Of a stretch of DNA of 64,000 nucleotides, positions 12,928 to 32,537 are shown in pieces. The DNA lies in assembly GCA_011033025.1 (NCBI GenBank), contig WFMF01000002.1, forward strand, positions 992,001 to 1,056,000, read 5' to 3'. The notes beneath the pieces are model-generated. The model was not told the origin of the DNA. It made no database searches and saw only the letters and a list, made by a program, of their open reading frames with translations. Numbering within the stretch: the stretch's first letter is position 1; each line of letters opens with the position of its first letter. The position numbers and the translations under genes were made by a program. This stretch comes from Beroe forskalii. Taxonomy: Eukaryota; Ctenophora; Nuda; Beroida; Beroidae.

Positions 12928-13758
12928 ATGCCTCCAAAAGGACCAAATGCAAAACCAAACAGTTCACAGTCTCCCAAGGCACAGCGAACTAACATTCCAA
13001 AGAACCCACACAGACACAGTGAACGGCTCATAGCTGCAACCACTGGGCAATCAACCCCTCCTGAAAGCCCTAAAACTAACAAAGGGAATTTAAGTTCTTC
13101 CCAGAAGGATCAGGAGTTGATTGATGTTGAGAAAACAGCCAAAAAACCGAGTGAAGAAAAGAAGGCCAATAAAGGATGCTGCCCCTGTGGCAAATCATCA
13201 GGTGGACAGTGCTGGGTCCTAACTTGTTCGGACTGCAAACAGGCCTGGCATCAAGCTTGTGTAGGTCTCAAAGCTGACCTAGACAAGGCAGCTGTTGATT
13301 CTCTTGTGAGTACATGGCAGTGCCCCTGGTGCTGGACCTGTCCATTTGCAAAGCCAGACTCCCACTCATCCAACAAATTGGCCAAAACCATCCATGAGAA
13401 AGTTTTCATAACCTCTACAATCCAGAGTATTGTAGAATCTGTAGCCCTAGAAAATCAGAAGTTGTCTGCCATGATAACTCACCTAGAAGACAGAATAGGT
13501 GCTGTATCCTCTGACATAGATGCTATTCAAGGCACCCAAAATTCTATATCAGAAAAGGCCATTAAGATTTCTGATATAGAAGTTCATCTCCAGCACCAGC
13601 TGCTGAACCAGGCTTCTCTTGAGCAGAAGATGAAAGCTGTCCAGGCCACCCTGGCCAATATTCAAGGTGAGGTGAAGAAGCTATCTGAATCTCCTATAAC
13701 TCAGCACACCCCTCCCTCAATGACTCCTCCACAAACCACCCCCCACAGCATCCCCTGA
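12928..13758 (+). CDS. LINE ORF1 protein with PHD-type zinc finger and coiled coil
   Basis: The likely start is the ATG at 12928 (MPPKGPNAKPN); the frame is open from 12814. A basic, Ser/Pro-rich N-terminus is followed at roughly residues 82-140 by a Cys4-His-Cys3 finger: CCPCGK, CSDCK, WHQACV and a final CPWC. A long helical region (about 170-260) rich in Leu/Gln/Glu looks like a coiled coil, and a Pro/Thr tail ends at TGA 13756. PHD plus coiled-coil ORF1 proteins are known from CR1-group LINEs and act as RNA-binding chaperones or chromatin tethers. In this family an SGNH esterase normally follows. Here it is present only as decayed pieces at 14270-14450, so this ORF1 is probably shortened. 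Confidence 0.75.
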   Translation: MPPKGPNAKPNSSQSPKAQRTNIPKNPHRHSERLIAATTGQSTPPESPKTNKGNLSSSQKDQELIDVEKTAKKPSEEKKANKGCCPCGKSSGGQCWVLTCSDCKQAWHQACVGLKADLDKAAVDSLVSTWQCPWCWTCPFAKPDSHSSNKLAKTIHEKVFITSTIQSIVESVALENQKLSAMITHLEDRIGAVSSDIDAIQGTQNSISEKAIKISDIEVHLQHQLLNQASLEQKMKAVQATLANIQGEVKKLSESPITQHTPPSMTPPQTTPHSIP

Positions 13759-15712
13759 CCTACCACCTGAACTGCCTTGCCACAACGAAGAGGCCATATC
13801 AGAAGTCAAGGAAGACTTCGTAGATGAAGAGCTCTCTGACAGGCTCACTGCCTTCCTTGACACTCTCTTACAGGGATGAAAACGGTCACTTGTCACATCA
13901 TTTGGAGCCCCATAAATATATACAGGCTCCCAAGCATCGGAAGAACCTCAGGAGGTTCCAGCTCAGCTTCAACCACTCCTAGAACAGATTGACAACCTCC
14001 AAAAGGAAATCCACTGCAAGAAGTACCCAGTCAGTATCAGATACAATAGGCCCCATCCTCAAATCAACTCAGTACTCATCAACAGGTACACTGGTACAGA
14101 AGCCTTCCTCCCAAGCACTCAGATGATGAAGAGACCATTCACCCGAATCTCATATCTTCACCCTGTCCCTAGGTTCTGAGTGTGAAATTGACTTCCATCA
14201 GAGGTTTCATCCGACCGAAATGTTTAGATACAAATCACCATTCAATGCCTGTTCATCGAAGCCTTACTTTCAACGACATGAGCTGATGGCATTGGGGCGC
14301 AGCATGCCTGCCGATGATGATGAAGATGGCAGTGCACACCTGTCGAGTACTGATCGACACAGTCGACCTGGATTAGCCAGTGACTCCTCACCTTCTGGTA
14401 TCAGGAGCCAGGTTTCTCATCACAAATCAGTGGAACTGCCAGTCATCCATCCGGGTTGATGAAAGTCGACCTCACCAGTGCCAACAGCCCACTGGAGTAT
14501 CCAGCAGTGAATTTAGATGCCACCACGACACCACAAAGCAGGTCGGAGTCACCGTTAAAAACATATCGTAATGCTTATGAATGTTACCAATGCGAGACTT
14601 CATCGTACCAGCCTCAAAATTCATCGGTGACAGGAACTAGCCCCGCCGAATGCTCGAGTTCAGATAACCCTTTTAGAAATATCATGTAACGGCAATCACA
14701 CGAAGACACGATGATTAATGTTGCAACATGTTGAGGTCCGTGGACATTGACGAATTTTACCTATTTAAAGGCCGATTGAGCATATGCTCGGTACAAGAGA
14801 TGTTTCAGCCAAAACATAGCCACGAAATTCAAAGTTCTCTCGTTGTCTATCTGAAAACAAGCTTGAGACTAGCTTGTGAACTGGTTACACTTCTTATCAG
14901 GTGTTCAAAGGGAACTGGACACCATGCTGGCTCTTCTATGCTACCATTAATGAGAGCTGTTACAGACTATTGGTCAGCACAGGCAACCGTAGGAGAAATG
15001 TCTCAATAAGTGGAATGATGCTATCACATTGCCGAACATCCTCCAAAAAGACCACAATAGGTGACCTGACACGCATAAAAGATGATCAACATAGCCTCCA
15101 CTGCTGGAAGATTGCTCAGTCTTTGCCAAATCTGGGTCCCACATCATTTGTCGATGCAGAAAATATTTATAAGATTTTCAATAGTCTAATCTTCCGGGGA
15201 CACAAATCCAGTTATCACACTTGCTGCATTCAATCACAGCTGTCACAGTGGTAAGTAAGGTGCTTATTCAATACCAGTGATTACTGCGTAATCCTAATGC
15301 CGATAATTGAATCAGTACGAACTCTTAGTCACCCCCAACTTTAAATACTAACCTTATTTCATTTTGTTAGTCTGTATGTAGTCCAGATAAATCAATGAAT
15401 AGCGCCATTCAAACATTATTAACCATGGATAAATGTTTATTGTCTCCACAGCGCTAGCAAAGATAAATACCAGAATATGTATAATGGCTATGAAGAAAGG
15501 CATTGACAAGCTGAGTGAAATCAGTTTATAGGGAGCTGCATTGCCTGTGTTGCAGGCCTTCAGTAAATATAAAACACCGAAATAAGTTTAAAGAATCGAA
15601 TGGCTCAGTGGGAAAATGACGCAGGAGACAGTAGCAGGGCCCTGAAAATTATAAAGAGGTAACATCCCCTGGAAACCAATTTGTTGTTATGTCAATGTTT
15701 GGTCAATAGGAA
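13759..15712 (+). pseudogene. Decayed LINE segment: esterase end, zinc finger, endonuclease
   Basis: Short frames match the outer element piecewise. DRHSRP at about 14355 matches the esterase tail. NAYECYQCE at about 14571 and NPFRNI at about 14664 match the ORF2 N-terminal zinc finger. DIDEF at about 14746 matches the ORF2 start. DNA near 15490 and 15600-15700 matches the region between endonuclease and RT. Many indels and substitutions break every frame. Divergence drops sharply at about 15710, where the RT becomes nearly identical to the outer copy. Confidence 0.65.
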
Positions 15713-17235
15713 TTGAAAACTGGTAGAATAAGTCCAATTTATAAGAAGGATAGTGAAGAACTTCTAGAGAACTATAGACCAGTTTCAACTTTGCCAATTT
15801 TTGGAAAAATTTTTGAAAAGATCATTTATAATCGGCTTTATCAATTTCTTGACGATAATAAAATTCTATCCAACAATCAGTTTGGCTTTAGGAAAGGCCA
15901 TTCTACAGCACATGCTTTAAATTACTCAATCTCCCACATTGAAGAGCAAAAAAAGCTTAAAAAGCATACTCTTGGAATTTTTATTGATCTCAGTAAAGCA
16001 TTCGACACCATTGATCACGAGATACTGTTATGCAAATTAAACAACTACGGCATTAGAGGAACTGCGTTGAAACTGATCGAGAGCTATTTAAAAAACCGAA
16101 AGCAGCTAGTAAGTGCATTGAATGAAATTTCTGAAATTCTTCCTGTCAAATTCGGTGTTCCTCAGGGCTCAGTTCTTGGGCCCCTTTTATTTTTGTTGTA
16201 TGTCAATGATATATCTAACTTAAATATGAACTGTGAGCTAGTACTATTTGCTGATGACACTAATATCTTTGTTACTGGGCATACAATAGAAGAAGCCTTC
16301 ACAAATGCTAACAATGTCCTTGAAAGTATATCTCGATACATGGAATCTAATCTACTTCACATTAATACTAAGAAATGTTTTTATATGATTTTTTCACCTC
16401 GTAGTAAGCAAAAGGCTGTCATAGACTCAGATAAACTTCAGATTTCCATCAAGGGAAGAATAATTAATGCCGTTGATGAAACTAAATTCCTTGGTGTTAC
16501 TATTGATAATGAACTGTCCTGGAAGCCACACCTTCTAAAACTTAATAAGAAGCTTAAAAGTGCATGTGGCAGGCTATACCGCATTGCTAACTCTCTGCCT
16601 GATCAACTTCACAAACAAATTTATCATTCACTTTTTGAGTCTCACCTAAATTATGCAATCTCTGTATGGGGAGGTGTAGCCCTTAGCAACCTGGACTCAG
16701 TATTCAGAACTCAAAAGAAATGTCTCCGTATTATGTTTGGTGATACAGAGGCCTTTCTTGAAAAGTTTCGAACTTGTGTGCGAGCTCGGGAACATGGTGC
16801 ACAGAAGCTAGATAAGGAATTTTATTCTCGAGAACCTTCGAAACCACTATTTAAAAACAGGACCTACTAACTGTACAAAATCTGTACCGCTTACACTGCA
16901 TAATGGAACTAGTGAAAATTATAAAGCAAGAGGAGCCTGTGTCTCTGTACCAAATCCTTAATAGATCAAAACGTAATACAAACCGATTTATAACTCCTGT
17001 TCCCTCTAAGAATTTCACATATAGAGCCCCTTGGCTGTGGAATTGCTTTACCCAAAGTCTTGACTTAGGGAAATTTGGCTTAGATAGCGATGAAAATTTG
17101 ATAAAAAGTCTGCTGAAAAGGTCTCTCCTAGAGGTACAAAACAACAACTTGGACTCCTGGAGCAACGAAAACTTTCTGGAGTTCGCTCCAATTGAGCTCA
17201 CAAAAACAAATTGTAGCTCATCTGACCAATGTTAA
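15713..17235 (+). pseudogene. LINE ORF2 reverse transcriptase domain, one frameshift
   Basis: The frame runs from [10 protein letters not shown] through the RT motifs: [16 protein letters not shown], the catalytic palm pair [11 protein letters not shown] and LFADDTN (near 16245), [12 protein letters not shown] and the thumb [13 protein letters not shown]. At about 16850 one A is missing from a run of A compared with the antisense sister copy, giving an early stop at 16870. The C-terminal frame resumes (16903-17235) and ends at TAA. No start codon belongs here; the N-terminal half lies in the decayed segment upstream. The RT type fits the CR1/Jockey group of APE-type LINEs. Confidence 0.85.
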
Positions 17236-18301
17236 TGCCGTTCTTTAATTCTTTAATTCAAACTCAATGCAGACTAAGAAGAGGGTCGACCATGGCACAG
17301 GCTGGAAGGTAACTTTTTTACTGAATTCTAAAGAATGAGTGTTGTAAGGTATGGGAAACTAACATCACTTGAGAATCAAGTGCAACAACTTTCATGTTAT
17401 AATGAGAGTTGTGAAAGTTTATGAGAGTTGTACATGAATGCCGTACTTGATGAGTTAAAATTGTACGTGATAAGGCTTTATCTCAGTGCTATAGACAAAT
17501 GTGTCTATTGAATTAGTATACTCTGTAAAGATTATAAACATGACTGTGAATAACGAAAAATGGGCCCTGATTGGTGTGGCAGGTGGTCCCTAGGGGCACT
17601 CTTAAGCATATAGCAACTGTGTCCTTTCTCCAGCCACATATACTGCTACACTAATCAATTGGCCCCCTGAAACGGATCTGGTCAACTAAACAGTGACTTT
17701 AAGCGAATTCATTGGACCAGTTTCAAATAGCCTTATCAATAAGTTCATGTAAAAATATAAAATAGGTATCTCTATACACTTGGTGTTCTTAAAGGTGCAT
17801 ACTTTACTGCCATGTCATGAAGTATGTGCTCTACAAAGGGGTCTGGTATCATTCTCCTTTGTATAGCAGACCAAGCTCAAGAGTTATCTATTCCATGGTA
17901 GAACATTATATGTCAAGCCATGATTCATTTAAATAGACCTGAATTGGTCTGATGAATTATAACGGTGCCTATTGATACAATACAGATAATGCAGCAGACC
18001 TCCAGATATAATGATTTTTACTAACTCTTCCATTATAATATTAAAGCTACAAGCTTATAAGATGTGACAAATCTTACCTAGATAGTCATTAGTCATATCA
18101 TTCTTAGATTTTTAAATTATCTGTATCTACCTTATGAATCCAAGTCCTAGATGCCTAATGCAAAAAATAGTCTCTCCCTCAAATATCAATATGAGTAGTA
18201 GAATTGGGTAGCGTTATGCCTTCATCATTCTTTTGTGTGTTTTTGATTGTAAGTTGTGGAGATCAATAAAAAACTTTGTTTACTTAAAAACTTTGTTTAC
18301 T

Positions 18302-20386
18302 TGTAGAATGGCCTTTCCTAAAGCCGAACTGATTGTTGGATAGAATTTTATTATCGTCAAGAAATTGATAAAGCCGATTATAAATGATCTTTTCAAAAAT
18401 TTTTCCAAAAATTGGCAAAGTTGAAACTGGTCTATAGTTCTCTAGAAGTTCTTCGCTATCCTTCTTATAAATTGGACTTATTCTACCAGTTTTCAATTCA
18501 TCTGGAAACTCACCATTACTCATACCTTTATTCAACAACGTTGTTAGATATGGTGAGATGACTTTAGCAGTTAATTTAATTACATGTATCGGTACATCAC
18601 TAGACTTGCCAAGTTTAAGGTCAGATATTATCGATTCAATTTCCTCCCCATCGCATTCTCTGAGGGTTATTGTCTCAGTGCAGCTGTTATGTAAGAAATC
18701 GGTGAATTTGGTGAGCTGGTTTATCCGTATACCATTCTCATCTAGATAAGTTTTATTTAGGGAGGGAGCAAGTGATACAAAATATTTGTTAAATTCATTT
18801 ACAATAGTTCTCCTGTCTGTTATTCGCTTGTTGTTAACAACAAAATTTGGTTTCAAGAGTCTATTATTTTTACCTCTTACACTATTTATAATTTTCCAGA
18901 TTTTCTTACTGTCTCCTGCACATTCCTCAATTTTCCCACTGAAGTATTTCGATTTTCTTTCGCTTATCAAATATTTCAGTGTTTTTCTATATTTACTAAA
19001 TTTTTCATATCTTGTTCGAATATCAACACAGAAATAGCAATTGCAACTTTCCCTATCGGCTGGTTCACTCAGCTTATCAATACACCTTTTCTTCATAGCC
19101 GATTGCCATAATTTGTACAATTTATCTTTGCTAGCAATGGAGACAATAAGCCCATTTGTTATCCATGGATTATTAATGACAGTGCGCTTAGAACATTTTG
19201 GTTTATCTAGTTTACATGACTGGTCTAACTTAAGATGAAATAAGGTTGAGAATTGTTTAAAGTTGTTAGGGGGGTTATTTAAGAGTTCATTGCCTAGTTC
19301 AATTTTAAATTTATCAACATTAGAGTTGCAATAATCATAGTATTGAATAAGCTTACTTGCCTTACTACCACTGTGAGCAATACTATCTGTGATTAGGAAT
19401 ACAGCTAAGTGGTGAGAAATATGCAGTTTGAGTGTCCCCGAGAGATGAGTACTTTCTGGGTCATTTGTGAAAATGTTATCTATGCATGTTTTCCTGCATC
19501 CTGGTTTTTCGTGAGTGTAGGTTGAGATTTGAGGATAAAGTCCAAAGGCTAGCGTTGAGTCTTCCAGCAATTGAATTTCTCTTGAGCTATCTTTGTGCAT
19601 GTCAATATTGAAGTCACCTATTATATGAGAATCTTTTGGAAGTTGTTCAGCAATCCTGCTAAACTCATTGATAGCATCATTTAGCACTCCACTTGGTGGA
19701 CGGTACACTACTCCTACAGTTGCCGATTTATTGTCACTTTTATTAATAGTCACAAATAGAGTTTCTAGGTTAGTGGTAACAGAAGAAAAACTCTCATTAA
19801 TAGTAGCACTTAGAGAATTACTTATGTAAAGACAGACTCCAGTTCCCTTGGACTTATCCTCTGTTATTTCCTGATAAAAAGAAGTGTAACCCGGAAGTTC
19901 ATACACAGAGCTTGAATCTGCACAAACATTAGTTTCAGATAGACCTATAACAGAGAACTTTAATTTCATGCGCTGTACTTGAGCAGCAAACATGTCAAAA
20001 TTACTCTTATTGCCATCAATATTTTGAAACATAATGCTACCTTGCGTACTCCAATCATTGCTATAGAGTTCATTAAATTCATCAATGTCAAATGATTTAC
20101 AGTTTTCAAGCATATTTGATTGCCTTAACGTGAAATCATCATTGTCATCATATTCGTGGCCGTTTTCGCGTTCTGTAATATTTCTAAAAGGGTTGTATCT
20201 AGACTCAGTATTCAGTTTACATTGAGAACAATATGAGTTCCTATTAATGACTTCACCATTGGATTTTTTGAAGCAATTTTGATGAAATATATTTTCGCAT
20301 TGGTAACATTCATAAGCATTTTGACCAATGTTAATGTTTTTAATGCAGTGACTGCATTTTTCTTTAGTAGTTAAATTGAATTGTAT
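18302..20386 (-). CDS. Outer LINE ORF2, 5' part: zinc finger, AP endonuclease, RT start
   Basis: The minus-strand frame is open from 20386 to the junction at 18302. It begins with a zinc finger (CSHC, YECYQC, HQNC, YCSQC) at about 20367-20200. An exonuclease-endonuclease-phosphatase domain starts near the first ATG (20113). Counting from that Met, the visible catalytic residues are the Glu in GLSETN (about 60), GDFNID (about 166-171), Asp in CIDNIF (about 212) and SHHLAV (about 233). RT fingers follow ([16 protein letters not shown]), then the frame runs into the inner LINE's 3' end. There is no ATG before 20113, and the frame follows directly on the ORF1 stop codon. The other half of this RT lies at 12720-11553. 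Confidence 0.85.
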
Positions 20387-20880
20387 CTAAGTTCCACCCC
20401 TTGCTGGATCTCCAGTGGGCCTGGGGGATCCAGCAACACTTGAGTAGGGTCGACCATTAACCCAGTTGGTTGGCAAACGACGGCGGTTCCTATCTCCAGC
20501 AGCACCCTGATGTCTCCCTAGAACAGTTTGCTTGATGAAGCCTGCAAGCTTCCTGATACCGGAAAGGTTGAGGTGCAGTAAGTCAGGTCGACTGTGTCGA
20601 TCAAATTGCCTCGACAAATTCTTGGAGAGAAGACCACTGCCATCTTCATCCAAGAAGTCATCGAAGCCTCTGACATGCTGCACCCCCAAGTCTCCACGTA
20701 TCAGCTGTTTAAATATCATATCATTGAAATGTAAGGCCCCTCGGTTAATTCTATGACATTTAGATGGAAGGATTGGGCAGACGAAGATTTTACATTTGGG
20801 GTTTAATCTACGTATTTCAGCCAGTTTAGTGTGGTACAGATGATAGATTGATTCAATGTCATGGGACTCATTCCATAAAG
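20387..20880 (-). CDS. Outer LINE ORF1 C-terminus: SGNH/GDSL-type esterase domain
   Basis: The minus-strand frame reads a typical SGNH hydrolase C-terminal half: a KIFVCPILPS strand, then N-R-G-A-L-H-F-N, and at the end DLLHLNLSGIRKLA, which carries the Asp-x-x-His catalytic pair of the family. The N-terminal Ser block is missing, because the element is 5'-truncated near 20885. The frame ends at TAG (20387-20389) and is in register with ORF2 downstream. Esterase domains of this kind occur in CR1-group ORF1 proteins. Their exact role is unsettled; lipid or membrane interaction has been proposed. Confidence 0.7.
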
Positions 20881-20929
20881 AGATCTAGGGGGGCATGTGA
20901 TTGCAGTATGAGGGTGACTGTCATGATGA

Positions 20930-21100
20930 AAGGGATCATGTTGGTGTTCAAGTACAGAGTTGGAGAAAAGTCTTTCAGATTGATGTCCCTGAAGAATGAT
21001 TCCTTTTTGTTTCAAACATTACATGAGTTAACTATCAACTCATGTTTCTTCAATGATTCATGTCAAGATGATTTCAAGATCATCTGAGACAGATAGATAA
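20930..21100. repeat. Repeat shared with 24040-24130
   Basis: About 90 bp starting at GGATCATGTTGGTGTTCAAG recur at 24050 with about 90% identity. The frame KGIMLVFKYRVGEKSF is open here, so this may be the remnant of a duplicated exon, but I cannot assign it. Confidence 0.45.
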
Positions 21101-21176
21101 GTGATGGGGCTTACTGACGCACCTTTAGTGCCCACAACCACAAGAATTTTGAGGTCATATATTGTGCAACTATACC

Positions 21177-21339
21177 CATATGTGTGCAGACTGCTCGATT
21201 GAAAAAGGTCTCGATAAAGACTCGTGAAATTGTATGCTTTTGACAGAATTTATATAGAAAGTTGAAGCGCGCAGAGGACATATGCGCATCTGCCATCTTC
21301 ATTGAGGCCTCTGTCAATTGAGCGGTCTGCACACATATG
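21177..21339. mobile_element. About 160-bp MITE, copy 2
   Basis: This copy belongs to the same family as 5991-6148, with CATATGTGTGCAGAC inverted ends and a GAAGCGCGCAGAGGA core. Confidence 0.7.
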
Positions 21340-21389
21340 CGTTATGGTCTAATCTGATACCTTACAAGACAAAATAACATGGGACAATA

Positions 21390-21830
21390 ATTCCGGGGAT
21401 CGAAATTTTGGGGGTTCGAAAATATGGGGATTTTTTTCAAAAATCCCCAAATTTCGTACCCCAAATCAGGTGATTTTCGCCTTTTTTCAAATTCGAAAAA
21501 AATAAGGTAACTTTTGGGAATAAATCAGAACTTCAGAAAGGCCAATATCACTGAGGTGATCGATGAAGTAGGATTTCCAGTACAAGATCCCTTTTATCGA
21601 GTCGAGTGTAGGAGGTTTTATTAGGAATTACTGCATTTAAAATATTTTTAACTCTTCTGCACTGATATACTTATTGAAATTTGTCTGGGAATTCCATATT
21701 TTATGCACTGTTAGTCAAATCACAAACCCGCAATTAACTAATTTGGGGGAAATAATTTTGGGGATCGAAATTTTGGGGGAACGAAAATATGGGGATTTTT
21801 TCGTAAAATCCCCAAATTTCGTACCTTTTA
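21390..21830. repeat. Paired palindromic repeats (GGGGAT...ATCCCC)
   Basis: Two copies of an 85-bp block (about 21395-21465 and 21755-21825) share GGGGATCGAAATTTTGGGGG followed by a hairpin whose arms are TGGGGATTTTT and AAAATCCCCA. About 280 bp separate them. They may be two related short elements or the two ends of one. Confidence 0.5.
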
Positions 21831-22265
21831 AATATGTCTCGTAAGGTATACATAAAACAATGAAATTTTAATAAAACAATAAAATTTATATTTTGTAGCA
21901 CATTACACCAATAATAATACAATCAGGAGTCCCAGTTTACAAGCAAATACATTTGACTTCATCTTTGGATCTTGTCTGGACAAGATGAAGCTTTGGATCC
22001 CCTACACTGGAAAAAGACTGTTGATGAATTCAAATTCCTTGATGAATTTAAAGCCCTTGAAACTAAAACATAGGTTATCATGTGGTTGGCGGAGCCTTGG
22101 TCACATGTCAAATGCATTTAACCCTATGGCACAGTCGTAAGTCCATGTGCCACAGTGTTAGCTTTCATTACACCATAATATAATTTTTGATGTCTCATTA
22201 TGACTTGTTGGGATCTACCTAGACTGCTGATGAAGGCATCTATTTCTATTGTATTATGAAATGAT

Positions 22266-23760
22266 GTGAAAAATAAAAGTTCTTTAAAAAAATTCTTTTG
22301 CATCTCTATATTGGATGCTATAGACAAAATGCAGATTGTAGCTAATTATATAGCTGAATGGTGCAGCATTTGGAGATTATGTATAAACTGTTCCAAAGAC
22401 AAAACAGAAGTTATCATCATTGACCCTTATTTTTCATCTCATAATAGCAAAGCACTTCCTAAGATTGTTATCGGAAAGGAATTGCTTCATTATGTGCAGA
22501 AAAGTAAAGTACTTGGAGTCATTTTGGATGAAGATCTGTCTTTTGTGCAGCATGCAAGATACACCCTGAAGAATGTTTCATATCATTGGCAAAAACTCGC
22601 AGATGACACATCAAGGATAAGAGGGCTCAATACATCTGCTCTTATTTTGCTTTTCAAGACCATAATCATTACCAAAATCCTGTATGCTTCACCAATATGG
22701 CTGAATGTGACCTAGACTTGTTTAAAAAGTTCATGGCTAAGTCTTTGCTTAGAATAACTGGAGCACAGTATTACCCTTCTAATGAACTAGCAAGACTGAT
22801 CACTGGAATCCCCTTTTCAGAAAATCTACACAAAAGAGTGGTCATTAAGTTTGTTCTGAAGAGTTTATTCCAAGCAGATAATCTAACTGGATGCTTGTTG
22901 CAAATAGAAGAAAGTAGAGGTCACTCTTTCTATGAGCACACAAGTATCACAAAGATGTTTCTCCAGAGAAAATTCAATGTTTCTGAAAATAGAAGGATGA
23001 AAAAAGTAACTCTGGCATCATATAAAAAGGAACAGCTTATCTACAAAAAAGATGAAGTACTCAAGTTTATCTGCCACTTGTGGGATAATTATCTTTGTGA
23101 AAACATGCATACTATCTGCAAGGCTGATCCCTTCTGCATAGAAAATGATGAAAAATTTGAGTGGCTCAAAACATACATTGATTCCTTCTAAGCTATACAA
23201 TCAATAATATTCACCAGAGATAGCTCAAGAATAATGGACACACATGTTGCTGACTTTATGCATGGCCACTGTTTAAGGTTCCAAGACTTTACTTATTCAG
23301 TTTTGAAAGCAGACAAAGGTGTGGATATTCATTTATGTCTTGAATGTGGTTCATTGCCGGATTCCCCTTCTCATCAGATTTTAGAATGTTCAAATTATCA
23401 ATCAGTTCACAGAGATGCAAAAATATGACAATATGTTCAAGATATTATGATAATGGCATAATATTTCAGTTATAAATCAATTGCTTTTTAACCCTCATTA
23501 AGTACGGTCTGTGTTTCATAAGTGCTATTATGAGGTATAATCCAATGTTTACCACCAGAAATTTGGACGTTTGTCAATTGATTATGATATCTCATCTCAT
23601 TTTTCCCTACAATTAGAGGGCATGTGTCACAGTTTTTAGTTTATTTATTTTAAATTTTGATTTATTAAGTTAGTTTAAATTATTAAGTTTTTAAAGGTGA
23701 CACATTGTGTGTATATTTAGAAGTAATTAATTAATTAATTAATTACAATTGGATCTTGTC
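22266..23760 (+). mobile_element. 5'-truncated LINE, second family (RT thumb to C-terminal CCHC)
   Basis: Translation reads an RT thumb region (VLGVILDEDLSF, and the W-Q-K-L helix typical after the palm), a helical domain, and a C-terminal zinc motif (CLECG...H.ILEC) of the kind found at the end of R1/I/Jockey-type ORF2. There is one frameshift near 22705 and a stop at 23189, so it is dead. The catalytic palm is missing. The 3' end carries an (AATT)n run at about 23725-23745. It differs clearly in sequence from the CR1-like family in this window. Confidence 0.7.
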
Positions 23761-24266
23761 AGTTGTTGAAAAGTTTTGTGACTTGAATTTTACAAAGAAG
23801 ACGTTAGACAATAAAGTTAATGGACCAAAGAGCAAGTTTCAGTTTCATTCAGGCAGGTGGTCACTGTACTTGACAGTGCTATACCCTGGTACTATGGGGT
23901 GACTGTTGGGAGCCTATCTCATAAAAAGCTCTCGCAATTTAAACACACCCCAAAAGCTGAGGTAGGTATTTGACTGAAGATGCTTGCACACCACTCATCG
24001 TGGTGTGACTCACTTGGATCCTACTGCTCTCCGCATTGCATTACCTAAAGGGATCATGTTGGTGTTCAAGTACGAAGTTGGAGAAAAGTCTTGCAGATTT
24101 ATGTCTTGAAGAAAGATTTCTTTTAAATTCAAATAAGTCTATGGATTAATAGATTAATCAATATACACTCCTAAATCAGACTCAATTATTCCTTGTAACT
24201 TGGTTTTCTTATGGTATAAATTGAAATATACTCAAGTTTATTAACATGCTTAATCTTTGAGCATAG

Positions 24267-32537
<8,271 letters not shown>

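Larger units (their letters stand above)
12721..18301 (+). mobile_element. Inner CR1-like LINE inserted into the outer LINE
   Basis: This sense-strand copy starts with about 70 bp of inverted RT sequence (12721-12790), a likely 5'-junction artefact of reverse transcription. ORF1 follows (12928-13758), then decayed esterase, zinc-finger and endonuclease remnants (about 14220-15710). An almost intact RT domain (15713-17235) and a 1.07-kb 3' UTR complete it. The 3' end carries AATAAA (18265-18270) and a doubled ACTTTGTTTACTT terminus at 18301. It sits inside the RT of the outer element. Comparison with intact RT sequence indicates about 4 bp of target lost at the junction and no clear target duplication. 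Confidence 0.8.

Noticed and set aside
18284-18301. Possible twin-priming inversion between the two LINE segments meeting at 18301
   Set aside because: Twin priming puts the inverted piece on the 5' side. Here the antisense halves at 12720 and 18302 fit together, so a nested insertion explains the structure.
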